A stretch of DNA of 36,540 nt from Avimuribaculum sp964395975 (GTDB taxonomy: Bacteria; Bacteroidota; Bacteroidia; Bacteroidales; Muribaculaceae), in assembly GCA_964395975.1 (NCBI GenBank), contig CAYNBZ010000018.1, positions 1 to 36,540 of the forward strand. The letters are read 5' to 3'. A program made the position numbers and the translations under genes. The notes beneath the pieces are model-generated. The model was not told the DNA's origin. It did not search any database and saw only the letters and a program-made list of their open reading frames with translations. Of the stretch, positions 25,511 to 34,110 are shown in pieces. Within the stretch, counting starts at the first letter, position 1, and every line of letters begins with the position of its first letter.

Positions 25511-26458
25511 ATGGGAAAATTCACGCAAATAAAGCAACAATACAAAGATTCGCTGAAGTCTCTCGACACTGAAGAAACGCTTGACCTGATGTTTTACAGG
25601 CCTATAGGTTATATGTGGGCATTGTTGGCAGCCAAACTTGGTATTACTCCCAATGCAATCACCATTGCGTCCATCTTTCTCGGAATTGCAGCAGGCATCC
25701 TATTTTATTTTCATGACGACTTGCTATGGCTAAATTATATAGGCATCATTTTACTCATTTGGGCAAACAGCTTTGACAGTGCCGATGGGCAACTGGCACG
25801 ACTCACACATCAATACTCTCGACTCGGGCGCATTTTAGATGGCCTTAGTGGAGATTTTTGGTTTGTCGCAATCTATTTTGCTATCTGTTTCCGCATCAAC
25901 GAAACAAGTGATTTTTTCATGCCGCATCCATGGATGATCTGGACTATGGCCGTATTGGCCGGAATGTGCCACGGAAAACAAGCTGCAAGTGCTGACTACT
26001 ACCGCCAATTCCACCTTTATTTCCTGAAAGGTAAAGATGGCAGCGAACTCGACAGTTGTCCCCAACTTGATGAAAAATTAAAACAACTATCGTGGAGACA
26101 TAATTTCTGGGCCAAATTCACATTGTTCTTCTACCGACAATACACTGCCAACCAAGAAAAAATTACACCACGAATGCAACAATTGCGAAAATTACTTAAA
26201 GAACACTTCAACGAGGAAATTCCTCAAAATTTCCGCGATGCTTTCAGGTCAAAGAGCAAGCCGCTGATGAAATACACTAACATGCTATCGTTCAATACTC
26301 GGGTTATAGTGTTATTCATCTCTTTGATAATACAAATGCCATGGATTTACTTTGCATTCGAACTTACTGTGTTAAACTTGATGCTCGTGTATATGATATG
26401 GCGACATGAACGCATTTGCCGACATTTTATAACCGAACTTGAAAATGGAACATATTGA
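25511..26458 (+). CDS. CDP-alcohol phosphatidyltransferase (likely phosphatidylinositol-phosphate synthase type)
   Basis: A 315-residue membrane enzyme. The CDP-alcohol motif is present from Asp89: D89-x2-D92-G93-x2-A96-R97-x8-G106-x3-D110. The last Asp, however, falls at 115, not the canonical 114 (D110-GLSG-D115). Several hydrophobic helices flank it, and a long polar loop (roughly residues 165-245) makes it larger than the usual 200 residues. Enzymes of this class move a phosphatidyl group from CDP-diacylglycerol to an alcohol such as inositol phosphate; inositol-phosphate synthase nearby supports that substrate. I use ATG 25511; a GTG four codons upstream abuts the previous stop codon. 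The HAD gene overlaps its 3' end by 14 nt. Confidence 0.85.
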   Translation: MGKFTQIKQQYKDSLKSLDTEETLDLMFYRPIGYMWALLAAKLGITPNAITIASIFLGIAAGILFYFHDDLLWLNYIGIILLIWANSFDSADGQLARLTHQYSRLGRILDGLSGDFWFVAIYFAICFRINETSDFFMPHPWMIWTMAVLAGMCHGKQAASADYYRQFHLYFLKGKDGSELDSCPQLDEKLKQLSWRHNFWAKFTLFFYRQYTANQEKITPRMQQLRKLLKEHFNEEIPQNFRDAFRSKSKPLMKYTNMLSFNTRVIVLFISLIIQMPWIYFAFELTVLNLMLVYMIWRHERICRHFITELENGTY

Positions 26459-27161
26459 CAATTTAAAGGGAATAATATTTGACTATGGCGGCACTATTGA
26501 CAGCCGTGGTGTACATTGGAGCGAAGTGATATGGGACGGATATTGTAGCGCAGGAGTACCTGTGGGTAAAGAAGACTTCCGTGACAGCTATGTATATGCC
26601 GAACGAGAATTGGCACGTACGCGCCACATATTACCCGAACACAATTTCTACGACTTGCTATTGATTAAAATACGTATCGAACTTGAGAACCTCGTATCAA
26701 ATGGCAAACTTTCACAAACAGCAGTAAATCAGTATGCCGAAACCGTAGCTCGATACTGTTATGAACAGGCACATTCATCGGTCGAAGAAGCCAGACCTGT
26801 CCTCGATGTTCTATATGCGCATTACCCTTTGGTACTCGTAAGCAATTTCTACGGCAATGTGGAAACAGTACTTGCCGACTTCGATCTACGGCGATATTTT
26901 AAGCAAATAATAGAAAGCGCAATTGTAGGCGTACGAAAACCCGATCCACGCATTTTCATGCTTGGTGTGGAGGCGCTTGGGCTGCAACCGAAAGAAGTTC
27001 TTGTAATAGGTGATAGTTATAAAAAAGATATCCAGCCTGCCGAATCTATTGGCTGCCACGTCATGTGGCTTAAAGGTAAAGGATGGATTGCAAACGAAGA
27101 TGCCCAACAACATCCTTATACCATTAAAAAACTTTCAGAGGTTATCAAAGCTGTATTATAA
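26445..27161 (+). CDS. HAD-superfamily hydrolase, probable lipid-headgroup phosphatase
   Basis: A 238-residue HAD protein. Motif I is IIFDYGGTIDS with nucleophile Asp13, but the usual second Asp two residues later is Gly15. Motif II is the Ser of LVLVSNFYGN, motif III the Lys of GVRKPDPRIF, and motif IV is VIGDSYKKDIQPA. A helical cap lies between motifs I and II. In the cluster it could dephosphorylate phosphatidylinositol phosphate. Translation is coupled to the preceding gene by a 14-nt overlap; I use ATG 26445, not the TTG at 26439. The missing Asp is the general acid in classical HAD phosphatases, so the activity needs testing. Confidence 0.82.
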   Translation: MEHIDNLKGIIFDYGGTIDSRGVHWSEVIWDGYCSAGVPVGKEDFRDSYVYAERELARTRHILPEHNFYDLLLIKIRIELENLVSNGKLSQTAVNQYAETVARYCYEQAHSSVEEARPVLDVLYAHYPLVLVSNFYGNVETVLADFDLRRYFKQIIESAIVGVRKPDPRIFMLGVEALGLQPKEVLVIGDSYKKDIQPAESIGCHVMWLKGKGWIANEDAQQHPYTIKKLSEVIKAVL

Positions 27162-27363
27162 TTTATTATCACAATAAATAAGTTTTGGAATAGAATTTAA
27201 CCTTATTTATACAAATAACAACTAAATTCATCAGTTTTAACCATTTTATCAATGTTAATTATTTAAAATAATTTTTCTAATCGGAAAATTGACACTACTT
27301 TTACCACGCTTTTTCAAAATACATGGCAAGATATAAAGTTTAACGATATTTATTTGAAGTATT

Positions 27364-28668
27364 ATGACAAAAATTAATGTGGAGAAAGCCGAAGGTAAAT
27401 TAGGCATATTAATTGTCGGTGTTGGTGGAGCAGTTGCTTCTACTTTCATTGCAGGAACGTTTATGGCTCGTAAAGGTTTGGGAATACCAGTTGGCTCAAT
27501 CACACAACTTTCTACAATCAAACTATCTGACGGTACTACACCAAAAATAAAGGATGTCCTTCCAATTGCAAAAATCGAAGACATCGTTTTTGGCGGATGG
27601 GACATTTTTGAAGACGATATTTACAAAGCAGCCACTCATGCAGCCGTACTAACTCAAAAAGACATTGATAGCGTAAAAGACGAACTCGCAGCCATCAAGC
27701 CAATGAAGGCCGCTTTCGACAATAAATATGTCACCCGTCTTCACGGCACATGGGTAAAGAAGGCTTCCACCAAGTGGGATTTGAAAGATCAATTAGTTGC
27801 TGATATCAAGAATTTCAAGGAAACCAATGAATGCTCACGTGTGGTTGTCATATGGTCAGCTTCAACCGAGGTATATGTGCCAATGACCGAGGTACACAAA
27901 TCACTTCCAGACTTCCAACAGGCAATGAAAGATAATTCTGCCGAGGTTTCTCCATCAATGCTCTATGCCTATGCCGCCATCGAAAGTGGTTGCGCATTCA
28001 TCAACGGCGCACCAGCCCTTACTGTTGATTTTCCCGCAATGTGGGAACTTGCCGACCAGTATAACGTACCTATCTGCGGCAAAGACTACAAAACAGGGCA
28101 AACATTGATGAAGACAGTTCTATCGCCCATGATGCACACTCGTATGCTTGGCCTGCGTGGTTGGTTCTCGACTAACATACTTGGTAATCGCGATGGAGAA
28201 GTACTTGATGACCCTGCTTCATTCAAAACAAAAGAGGTGTCTAAACTATCGGTTATTGATACCATACTCAAGAAAGACGAATATCCTGAACTTTACAGCA
28301 ATATCTACCATAAAGTGCGTATCAACTACTACCCACCACGTGGTGACAACAAAGAAGGCTGGGACAACATAGACATTGTTGGTTGGATGGGATACCCAAT
28401 GCAAATCAAGGTTGATTTCTTATGTCGCGACTCTATCCTTGCTGCTCCATTGTTGCTCGACTTAGTGTTGCTCTCCGATCTTGCAAAACGTTGCGGTTTC
28501 AAGGGCATACAATCATGGTTGTCGTTCTATTTCAAGAGTCCTATGCATCCTTTTGACAAACAGCCTGTTCATGACCTTTTTGCACAAAATATCATACTAC
28601 GCAATAAAATGCGTGAAATCATCGGTGACGAAGGTTATGTAAACGACTATCAAGAAGCCGAATATTAA
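27364..28668 (+). CDS. myo-inositol-3-phosphate synthase
   Basis: A 434-residue NAD-dependent enzyme that isomerises glucose-6-phosphate to inositol-3-phosphate, the first step of inositol synthesis. The NAD-binding loop is ILIVGVGGAVASTFIAG near the N terminus. Family blocks include VVIWSASTEVYVPM, SPSMLYAYAAIESGCAFINGAP, CGKDYKTGQTLMKTVLSPM and LGLRGWFSTNILGNRDGEVL, which hold active-site Lys and Asp residues. It is of prokaryotic length, shorter than eukaryotic Ino1. It lies 202 nt after the HAD gene, so it may have its own promoter while belonging to the same inositol-lipid cluster. It ends before a strong terminator. Confidence 0.95.
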   Translation: MTKINVEKAEGKLGILIVGVGGAVASTFIAGTFMARKGLGIPVGSITQLSTIKLSDGTTPKIKDVLPIAKIEDIVFGGWDIFEDDIYKAATHAAVLTQKDIDSVKDELAAIKPMKAAFDNKYVTRLHGTWVKKASTKWDLKDQLVADIKNFKETNECSRVVVIWSASTEVYVPMTEVHKSLPDFQQAMKDNSAEVSPSMLYAYAAIESGCAFINGAPALTVDFPAMWELADQYNVPICGKDYKTGQTLMKTVLSPMMHTRMLGLRGWFSTNILGNRDGEVLDDPASFKTKEVSKLSVIDTILKKDEYPELYSNIYHKVRINYYPPRGDNKEGWDNIDIVGWMGYPMQIKVDFLCRDSILAAPLLLDLVLLSDLAKRCGFKGIQSWLSFYFKSPMHPFDKQPVHDLFAQNIILRNKMREIIGDEGYVNDYQEAEY

Positions 28669-28760
28669 CATTCTCAAATTAAAAGCCAATACCGAATTAT
28701 ATCGAGTTGAGGATCTTAAAAAAGAAGCTGGAATCGACATAAGTTGATCCTTATAAGGCT

Positions 28761-28811
28761 AAGAAACAAGTTCGCCAAGCCCTTTCATTGGGCTTGGCGA
28801 ACTTGTTTCTT
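28761..28811. terminator. Perfect 22-bp hairpin after inositol-phosphate synthase
   Basis: 28761-28782 is perfectly complementary to 28790-28811 around a 7-nt loop (core TTCGCCAAGCCC). It lies 92 nt after the stop codon. It has only a short T-rich end, but the stem is strong enough to terminate in either direction. The 13-mer AAGTTCGCCAAGC at 28768-28780 recurs at 36459-36471. Confidence 0.75.
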
Positions 28812-28905
28812 AACATAGAAGCCTAAAACAAGATAAAATTGCCTTACACACTCGTCTTACACTGCAACCCGCACATGACTGACAAATGTACATCTTACTA
28901 AATCA

Positions 28906-28999
28906 AATATGGCACACCATTTGCAATGTTCATTATGATGTTTTTAAAGCTTACCAATAGCAAGCTTTAATTTGTTCTAAAACGTCTCTGTGCCATATT
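28906..28999. repeat. Nested palindromic element upstream of degP-like gene
   Basis: The outer arms AATATGGCACA (28906-28916) and TGTGCCATATT (28989-28999) and the inner arms TTAAAGCTT (28944-28952) and AAGCTTTAA (28962-28970) are all perfect. No reading frame is inside. The element ends 129 nt before the protease ATG. It could be a MITE, a terminator or a structured leader. The rest of 28669-29128 is AT-rich without a gene. Confidence 0.5.
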
Positions 29000-29128
29000 A
29001 AATTATTTTAAATATAAGCACTTAGGCATACAATATATCAAATATTATCCTACTTTTATAGTCGAATCAAAAGTTAATTTTTAAGTTAGCAAATTTTAAA
29101 ACATATAATTATTTAACAATAATTCATT

Positions 29129-30649
29129 ATGAAGCAATCAATTAAATTTGCCTTACTATTATTAGGGGCATCAGTTCTGGGATCGGTTATTACCATCCTT
29201 GCGACTTCCACCTTCGGCGACAAATCAAGTGAAAGTTTTGTTATATCCAACAGCAGCAATGTCGATAAGGAAGGACATTTTATACGTACGTCCGTATCGT
29301 CTCCGTTTGATACCGACTTTACAGAAGCGGCCGAGAGATCGGTTAATGCCGTGGTGTGCATTAAAAGTTATGCCACACCTCGCAGCAGTCGCCGTCAACA
29401 ATATATCGATCCATTTGAATTCTTTTTCGGTCCGGGTTATGGAAATCGTAACCAAAAGCAACAACAAGAAAATTCAACTCCGCAACCATTAGGGTTAGGC
29501 TCGGGCGTTATCATCACACCAAATGGGTATATCGTAACAAATAATCACGTGATCGAAGGTGCAGAAAAGCTCGAAGTCACGCTCAACGACAACAGTACAT
29601 ACAATGCAACCATAATAGGTTATGACGCATCGTCCGACTTGGCCTTGTTGAAAATTGACGGAAACAACCTGCCAACAATCCCATTCGGAGATTCAGATGC
29701 CCTTAAAGTCGGAGAATGGGTGTTAGCCGTTGGCAACCCATTTGGATTTACATCAACAGTAACAGCCGGTATTGTAAGTGCAAAAGCACGCAGCATAAGC
29801 ACTGCCACCCATGGACGTTCTATGGGTATCGAATCTTACATACAAACCGATGCAGCAGTAAACAAGGGTAACAGTGGCGGGGCATTGGTCAACACCAATG
29901 GAGAATTAGTGGGAATAAATACTGCCATTTACTCTCAAACTGGCGACTATGCCGGTTGCTCATTCGCCATTCCATCGGTTCTTGTTCAAAAAATTGTTAC
30001 CGACATTCAACAATATGGTACAGTACAACGAGCAGTACTTGGCATATCCTATGTCGAACTTAACGCCGACATAGCTCGTGAGAAAGGAATAACAGCCACA
30101 AACGAAGGTATTTATGTTGCAGAAGTAAGTGAACAAAGTGCAGCCATGGAAGCAGGAATAAAGGAAGGCGATGTAATAATCAAGCTCGGAGGGAATCCTG
30201 TAAAAAATAGTGGACAAATGATGGAACAAATGAACAAATTGCGTCCGGGTGACACAGTAGAACTCACTTACATCAGAAACAATAACACGCATACGACCAA
30301 AGCCACGATGAAGAACAACCAAGGCAATACAACGATTACCAAGGCTTCCAACTTCACTTCACTCGGATGCGCATTCAAGAAGCTTTCCGACAGCACAAGG
30401 CGCAATCTTGGCATTAATTCAGGCATTCAAATTGCAAATCTGAAGGCTGGTAAATTTAAAGATGCGGGCATAAAAGACGATTTCATAATACTTGAAATAA
30501 ATGGTAAGCGCGTAAATTCGCAAGATGACGTTGAGGTAATATACAACTCGATAATAAACAGCAACGATGGAGATAAGGTTATGTTTATCACCGGTCTGTA
30601 CCCAATCGATGGCAGAAGGAGATATTATGCAGTTGATCTTACCGAATAA
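29129..30649 (+). CDS. DegP/HtrA-type periplasmic serine protease
   Basis: A 506-residue Do-family protease that degrades or refolds damaged envelope proteins. An N-terminal hydrophobic signal/anchor (about residues 5-27) is followed by a Gln/Asn-rich linker and the trypsin-like domain. The catalytic triad is His140 (TNNHVIEG), Asp170 (SSDLALLKID) and Ser249 (GNSGGALVN). Two PDZ domains follow (the first around GIYVAEVSEQSAAMEAGIKEGDVI, the second around GIQIANLKAGKFKDAGIKDDFII). Length is normal for DegP. It is monocistronic with a terminator after it. Confidence 0.95.
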   Translation: MKQSIKFALLLLGASVLGSVITILATSTFGDKSSESFVISNSSNVDKEGHFIRTSVSSPFDTDFTEAAERSVNAVVCIKSYATPRSSRRQQYIDPFEFFFGPGYGNRNQKQQQENSTPQPLGLGSGVIITPNGYIVTNNHVIEGAEKLEVTLNDNSTYNATIIGYDASSDLALLKIDGNNLPTIPFGDSDALKVGEWVLAVGNPFGFTSTVTAGIVSAKARSISTATHGRSMGIESYIQTDAAVNKGNSGGALVNTNGELVGINTAIYSQTGDYAGCSFAIPSVLVQKIVTDIQQYGTVQRAVLGISYVELNADIAREKGITATNEGIYVAEVSEQSAAMEAGIKEGDVIIKLGGNPVKNSGQMMEQMNKLRPGDTVELTYIRNNNTHTTKATMKNNQGNTTITKASNFTSLGCAFKKLSDSTRRNLGINSGIQIANLKAGKFKDAGIKDDFIILEINGKRVNSQDDVEVIYNSIINSNDGDKVMFITGLYPIDGRRRYYAVDLTE

Positions 30650-30672
30650 ATAATTCTTTTAATCATACGACT

Positions 30673-30709
30673 ATTGGGGTGTACCGTTATGGCGCACCCC
30701 AATGTTTTT
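30673..30709 (+). terminator. Rho-independent terminator of the HtrA-type protease gene
   Basis: ATTGGGGTG (30673-30681) pairs with CACCCCAAT (30695-30703), with an inner CC/GG pair, followed by GTTTTT. It begins 23 nt after the stop codon. Confidence 0.85.
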
Positions 30710-30889
30710 CAAGCCGATAGCATGCTTGCAAAAATGTTGCATTCTCACGCAACATTTTTCGATTTCAATTGTTATAAGTTATAGTAACAATAAATTTTTC
30801 GAAGCATACCTAAAATGACAAGATAGGAAGTATGTTACATTGTTTGCGTTTTTTTACCATATTCATAAACAATATTGACAGATTTTTCA

Positions 30890-30897
30890 TAACTTTG
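30890..30897 (+). promoter_or_regulatory. -7 box of rpoD
   Basis: TAACTTTG is an exact TAnnTTTG, 24 nt before the rpoD ATG. Nearby TTG (30875-30877) is too close to be the -33 box. Confidence 0.55.
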
Positions 30898-30921
30898 TCC
30901 ACTAAAATCATTTGAGCATAA

Positions 30922-31782
30922 ATGAGACAATTAAAGATTACCAAATCAATTACCAACCGTGAGAGCGCATCGCTTGACAAGTATTTACAAGAAATTGGTC
31001 GTGAAGACCTTATCACCGTTGAAGAGGAAGTAGAACTTGCTCAAGCCATAAAAAAAGGCGATCATGCGGCTTTGGAAAAACTAACACGAGCCAATCTGCG
31101 TTTCGTTGTTTCTGTGGCCAAACAATATCAAAACCAAGGATTAAGCCTGCCAGACTTAATCAATGAGGGTAATCTCGGCTTGATTAAAGCTGCCCAAAAA
31201 TTTGACGAAACTCGTGGCTTCAAATTTATTTCTTATGCAGTATGGTGGATTAGGCAATCTATTCTGCAGGCACTTGCCGAACAATCCCGCATTGTCAGGT
31301 TGCCACTCAACCAAGTTGGCTCGCTCAACAAGATTAGTAAAGCGCTTTCAAAATTCGAACAAGAAAATGAACGACGCCCTTCTGCCGAAGAACTTGCCAA
31401 CAAACTTGAAATTCCCATTGACAAAATTTCAGATACTTTAAAAGTATCGGGACGCCACATTTCGGTTGATGCACCTTTTGTCGAAGGAGAAGACAACAGC
31501 TTGCTCGATGTACTTCCTAATGATGATTCACCCATGGCCGACTCCTCCTTAAATCAGGAGTCACTATCAAAAGAAGTGGAACGCGCTCTTAATCAACTAC
31601 ATGAGCGAGAACGCGATATTCTTAAAATGTTTTTTGGAATAGGTTGCCAAGAAATGACATTGGAGGAAATCGGTGCAAAATTCGACTTGACACGCGAACG
31701 TGTACGTCAAATAAAGGAAAAAGCCATCCGCCGATTAAAAGGACAAAAAAGCAGGCTTCTCAAGTCTTATCTTGGGGATTGA
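30922..31782 (+). CDS. rpoD: Primary RNA polymerase sigma factor
   Basis: A 286-residue housekeeping sigma-70, short because the Bacteroidetes form lacks the large N-terminal region 1.1. Region 1.2 is SLDKYLQEIGREDLITVEEEVELAQ; region 2 has LRFVVSVAKQYQNQGLSLPDLINEGNLGL and FKFISYAVWWIRQSI, the -10-recognition and melting helix. Region 3 follows, and region 4.2 has the helix-turn-helix MTLEEIGAKFDLTRERVRQIKEKAIRRLK. This factor is expected to read the TAnnTTTG promoters seen throughout the window. Confidence 0.97.
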   Translation: MRQLKITKSITNRESASLDKYLQEIGREDLITVEEEVELAQAIKKGDHAALEKLTRANLRFVVSVAKQYQNQGLSLPDLINEGNLGLIKAAQKFDETRGFKFISYAVWWIRQSILQALAEQSRIVRLPLNQVGSLNKISKALSKFEQENERRPSAEELANKLEIPIDKISDTLKVSGRHISVDAPFVEGEDNSLLDVLPNDDSPMADSSLNQESLSKEVERALNQLHERERDILKMFFGIGCQEMTLEEIGAKFDLTRERVRQIKEKAIRRLKGQKSRLLKSYLGD

Positions 31783-31803
31783 CATTAATGCAACAATATT
31801 TTG

Positions 31804-31844
31804 AAAAAAACGGTTTCCAAATTATTGTTTGGAAATCGTTTTTT
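31804..31844 (+). terminator. Rho-independent terminator of rpoD
   Basis: AACGGTTTCCAA (31809-31820) pairs with TTGGAAATCGTT (31829-31840) with one G-T pair, flanked by A and T runs. It starts 21 nt after the rpoD stop codon. Confidence 0.8.
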
Positions 31845-31901
31845 AACGTTTTGTTTATTCAACCCACATTTTTTACTTACCTTAGCAAAAAATTCCACAT
31901 C

Positions 31902-32447
31902 ATGAGATATTTTGCAACCATTTTCATTGTTGCCATGCTTTCGTTTTTTAATGTCATGGCCGATAATGAAACTACTAAGACCAATACGAAAATAAATCAC
32001 TTTACTTGGGGTGCCGATATAGGCAGCTCCATAGAAATGTCTGGTAATGACATGTCATCGGTTGACATTGATGCATATTTCGGATATAAAAGCAACACAA
32101 TTAGAACTATAGGTGTAGGAGCCGGCATAAAAAGCGCAATAGGAAACAGTTACTCATTCATTCCGGTATATGCAATATTGCGTACGAGTTTTACAAACAA
32201 GCCCACGCTTTGCTTTTTAGATTTACGGCTAGGGTGTTCATTCAATTCTCTTAAAGAAGATGCCACACAACGTTCCTTTTACGGATCTACCGGGATCGGC
32301 TTCAACCTATACACAACAAAAGAATTTAAATCACATATAATCCTATCCTATACATTTATGAATATGGACAGTTATTATATTGGAGATTTACGCAACGACA
32401 TCAATAACTATAGCAGTATGTCCATCAGAATCGGTATTAGCTTCTAA
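31902..32447 (+). CDS. Small exported beta-barrel-like protein
   Basis: A 181-residue protein I cannot assign to a named family. The start MRYFATIFIVAMLSFFNVMA is a clear signal peptide. The remainder is alternating polar/aromatic strands (WGADIGSSIEM, AYFGYKSNTIRTIGVGAGIKSAIG, FYGSTGIGFNLYT) ending in SSMSIRIGISF with a C-terminal Phe, as in small outer-membrane porin-like barrels. I chose ATG 31902 because the longer frame overlaps rpoD and crosses its terminator. A TACCTTAG sequence (31878-31885), one mismatch from the -7 consensus, lies just upstream. Confidence 0.7.
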   Translation: MRYFATIFIVAMLSFFNVMADNETTKTNTKINHFTWGADIGSSIEMSGNDMSSVDIDAYFGYKSNTIRTIGVGAGIKSAIGNSYSFIPVYAILRTSFTNKPTLCFLDLRLGCSFNSLKEDATQRSFYGSTGIGFNLYTTKEFKSHIILSYTFMNMDSYYIGDLRNDINNYSSMSIRIGISF

Positions 32448-32530
32448 GCCCTTACACTTTTAAAATTTACTCATATCTGACTGAATAAGTGGTGTCTGTG
32501 TAGAAGACATTGTCCAAAATTTTGTGTAAA

Positions 32531-32638
32531 TAGGGACATTCAGTAAATAGTATAAAATTAGCCAACTAATTCATGCACAAAGTGTTGCGAATTAGTTGGC
32601 TTTTTGTATCTTTAGAATGGACATTTACTGGATACTCC
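32531..32638. repeat. Short palindromic dispersed repeat, copy 2 (MITE-like)
   Basis: Bases 32531-32605 match 12321-12395 at 68 of 75 positions. The central stem AGCCAACTAATTC (32560-32572) / GAATTAGTTGGCT (32589-32601) is perfect here and is followed by TTTTT. Imperfect outer arms are 32533-32548 and 32623-32638 (12 of 16 paired). It lies between two convergent genes and may terminate the rightward transcript. The right-hand part TTGGCTTTTTGTATCTTTAG also resembles a promoter. Confidence 0.75.
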
Positions 32639-32714
32639 AAAAATAGGGATTCACAGTAAGTTCAGTATTTTTTATTTACACAAAATATTTTTATAGTGCC
32701 GTGAAAAATTACTA

Positions 32715-34052
32715 CTAACCTATTCCAACGATTGAATGTTGCACCCATATAGTCAATATACCACATATGTAACCAACTAAGGCTAGCAAGGAAATACGCT
32801 TCAAATACCACCAGAATGAAATTTTTTCCAATCCCATGGCAACAACACCCGCAGCCGAGCCGATAATCAACATACTGCCTCCCACTCCGGCACAGAACGT
32901 AAGCAAGTGCCAGAACAATCCATCGTGTATAAAATTATATGCATAAGCAGGATCAACCGATGCAGCCACTTGTGGAGCATCAAGCACAGGATACATATCC
33001 ATGCAGGCAGCTACAAGCGGTACGTTGTCAATTACCGATGACAATGCCCCTATGATAGCATTGATAATGAATGGTTCGTGTATCGTCCTATCGAGGAAGT
33101 AAGCTATTTCACTCAACACACCTGCGGCTTGCAATGCACCAACAGCCATCAATATTCCAAGAAAAAACAATATTGTGGACATGTCGATGTTTCGTACCGC
33201 CTGTGATACCCTACCGTCAAAATCATCAAAGTGATTTTTCTTGACAATTATTTCGGTCAACAACCACATAAAACTGAGCGAAATCATCATCCCAACGAAT
33301 GGCGGCATCCCTGTGAAAGTCTTGAAGACAGGTACAAATATCAATGCAACCACTCCTGCCACTAAAATTAAATAACTTAACCGCGGATTAATTGAATCAC
33401 CTGCCATTTGATAGTTTTCATCTACGGCAGCAACAGCCGACAACGCGTTGTTTCTTATCATCAGCGATGCCATGTAGGCCGGGACAATGGTTGATACCAA
33501 ACATGGCACAAAAAGGTTTACTATAAGGTCAAGCGACGTTACATTATCATTCATCCACAGCATTATGGTAGTCACATCTCCAATCGGCGACCATGCACCA
33601 CCGTTATTGGCTGCTATAACTATTACGCCAGCAAACAGCCACTTGTCCTCGGTTTCAGACAAAAGCCTCCGTAACAACATAATCATCACTATGGTCGTCG
33701 TCATGTTGTCGAGAATAGCTGACATGAAAAATGCAATCAGGGCAATCAAAAACAACAATTTCTTTTTACTATGAGAATGAATTACATGAGTAATGAAATT
33801 AAATCCCTTATACCTGTCGATAAGCTCAACTATTATCATTGCTCCGATCAAGAAGACAAGTATCTCACACGTGTCACCAAGATGCTCCACAAGCACAGTA
33901 TCGATGTTATCAACCATTCCCGTGAATGCAAACATCGTCCACAAAATACCCCCCATCAACAGAGCAAAAGCAGCCTTGTTAATTTCAAGCACATGCTCAG
34001 TGGCAATCAACAAGTAGCCTATCACAAAGACTACTATCATCGTAGTTATCAT
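32715..34052 (-). CDS. nhaD: Na+/H+ antiporter, NhaD family
   Basis: A 445-residue inner-membrane protein with about twelve hydrophobic segments. The family hallmarks SAILDNMTTTIVMIMLL and AANNGGAWSPIGDVTTIMLW carry the membrane-embedded Asp/Asn and Thr residues of the ion-transporter superfamily; GALSSVIDNVPLVAACMDMYP is the pseudo-repeat of the first motif. It exports Na+ (or Li+) in exchange for protons. The DUF4293 gene lies 58 nt upstream on the same strand and may be co-transcribed. Confidence 0.92.
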   Translation of the reverse strand: MITTMIVVFVIGYLLIATEHVLEINKAAFALLMGGILWTMFAFTGMVDNIDTVLVEHLGDTCEILVFLIGAMIIVELIDRYKGFNFITHVIHSHSKKKLLFLIALIAFFMSAILDNMTTTIVMIMLLRRLLSETEDKWLFAGVIVIAANNGGAWSPIGDVTTIMLWMNDNVTSLDLIVNLFVPCLVSTIVPAYMASLMIRNNALSAVAAVDENYQMAGDSINPRLSYLILVAGVVALIFVPVFKTFTGMPPFVGMMISLSFMWLLTEIIVKKNHFDDFDGRVSQAVRNIDMSTILFFLGILMAVGALQAAGVLSEIAYFLDRTIHEPFIINAIIGALSSVIDNVPLVAACMDMYPVLDAPQVAASVDPAYAYNFIHDGLFWHLLTFCAGVGGSMLIIGSAAGVVAMGLEKISFWWYLKRISLLALVGYICGILTIWVQHSIVGIG

Positions 34053-34110
34053 AAATTATATATAGTTTATTATGTATGTCTTAATATCTTTTTCGCACGT
34101 GATTTTACAC

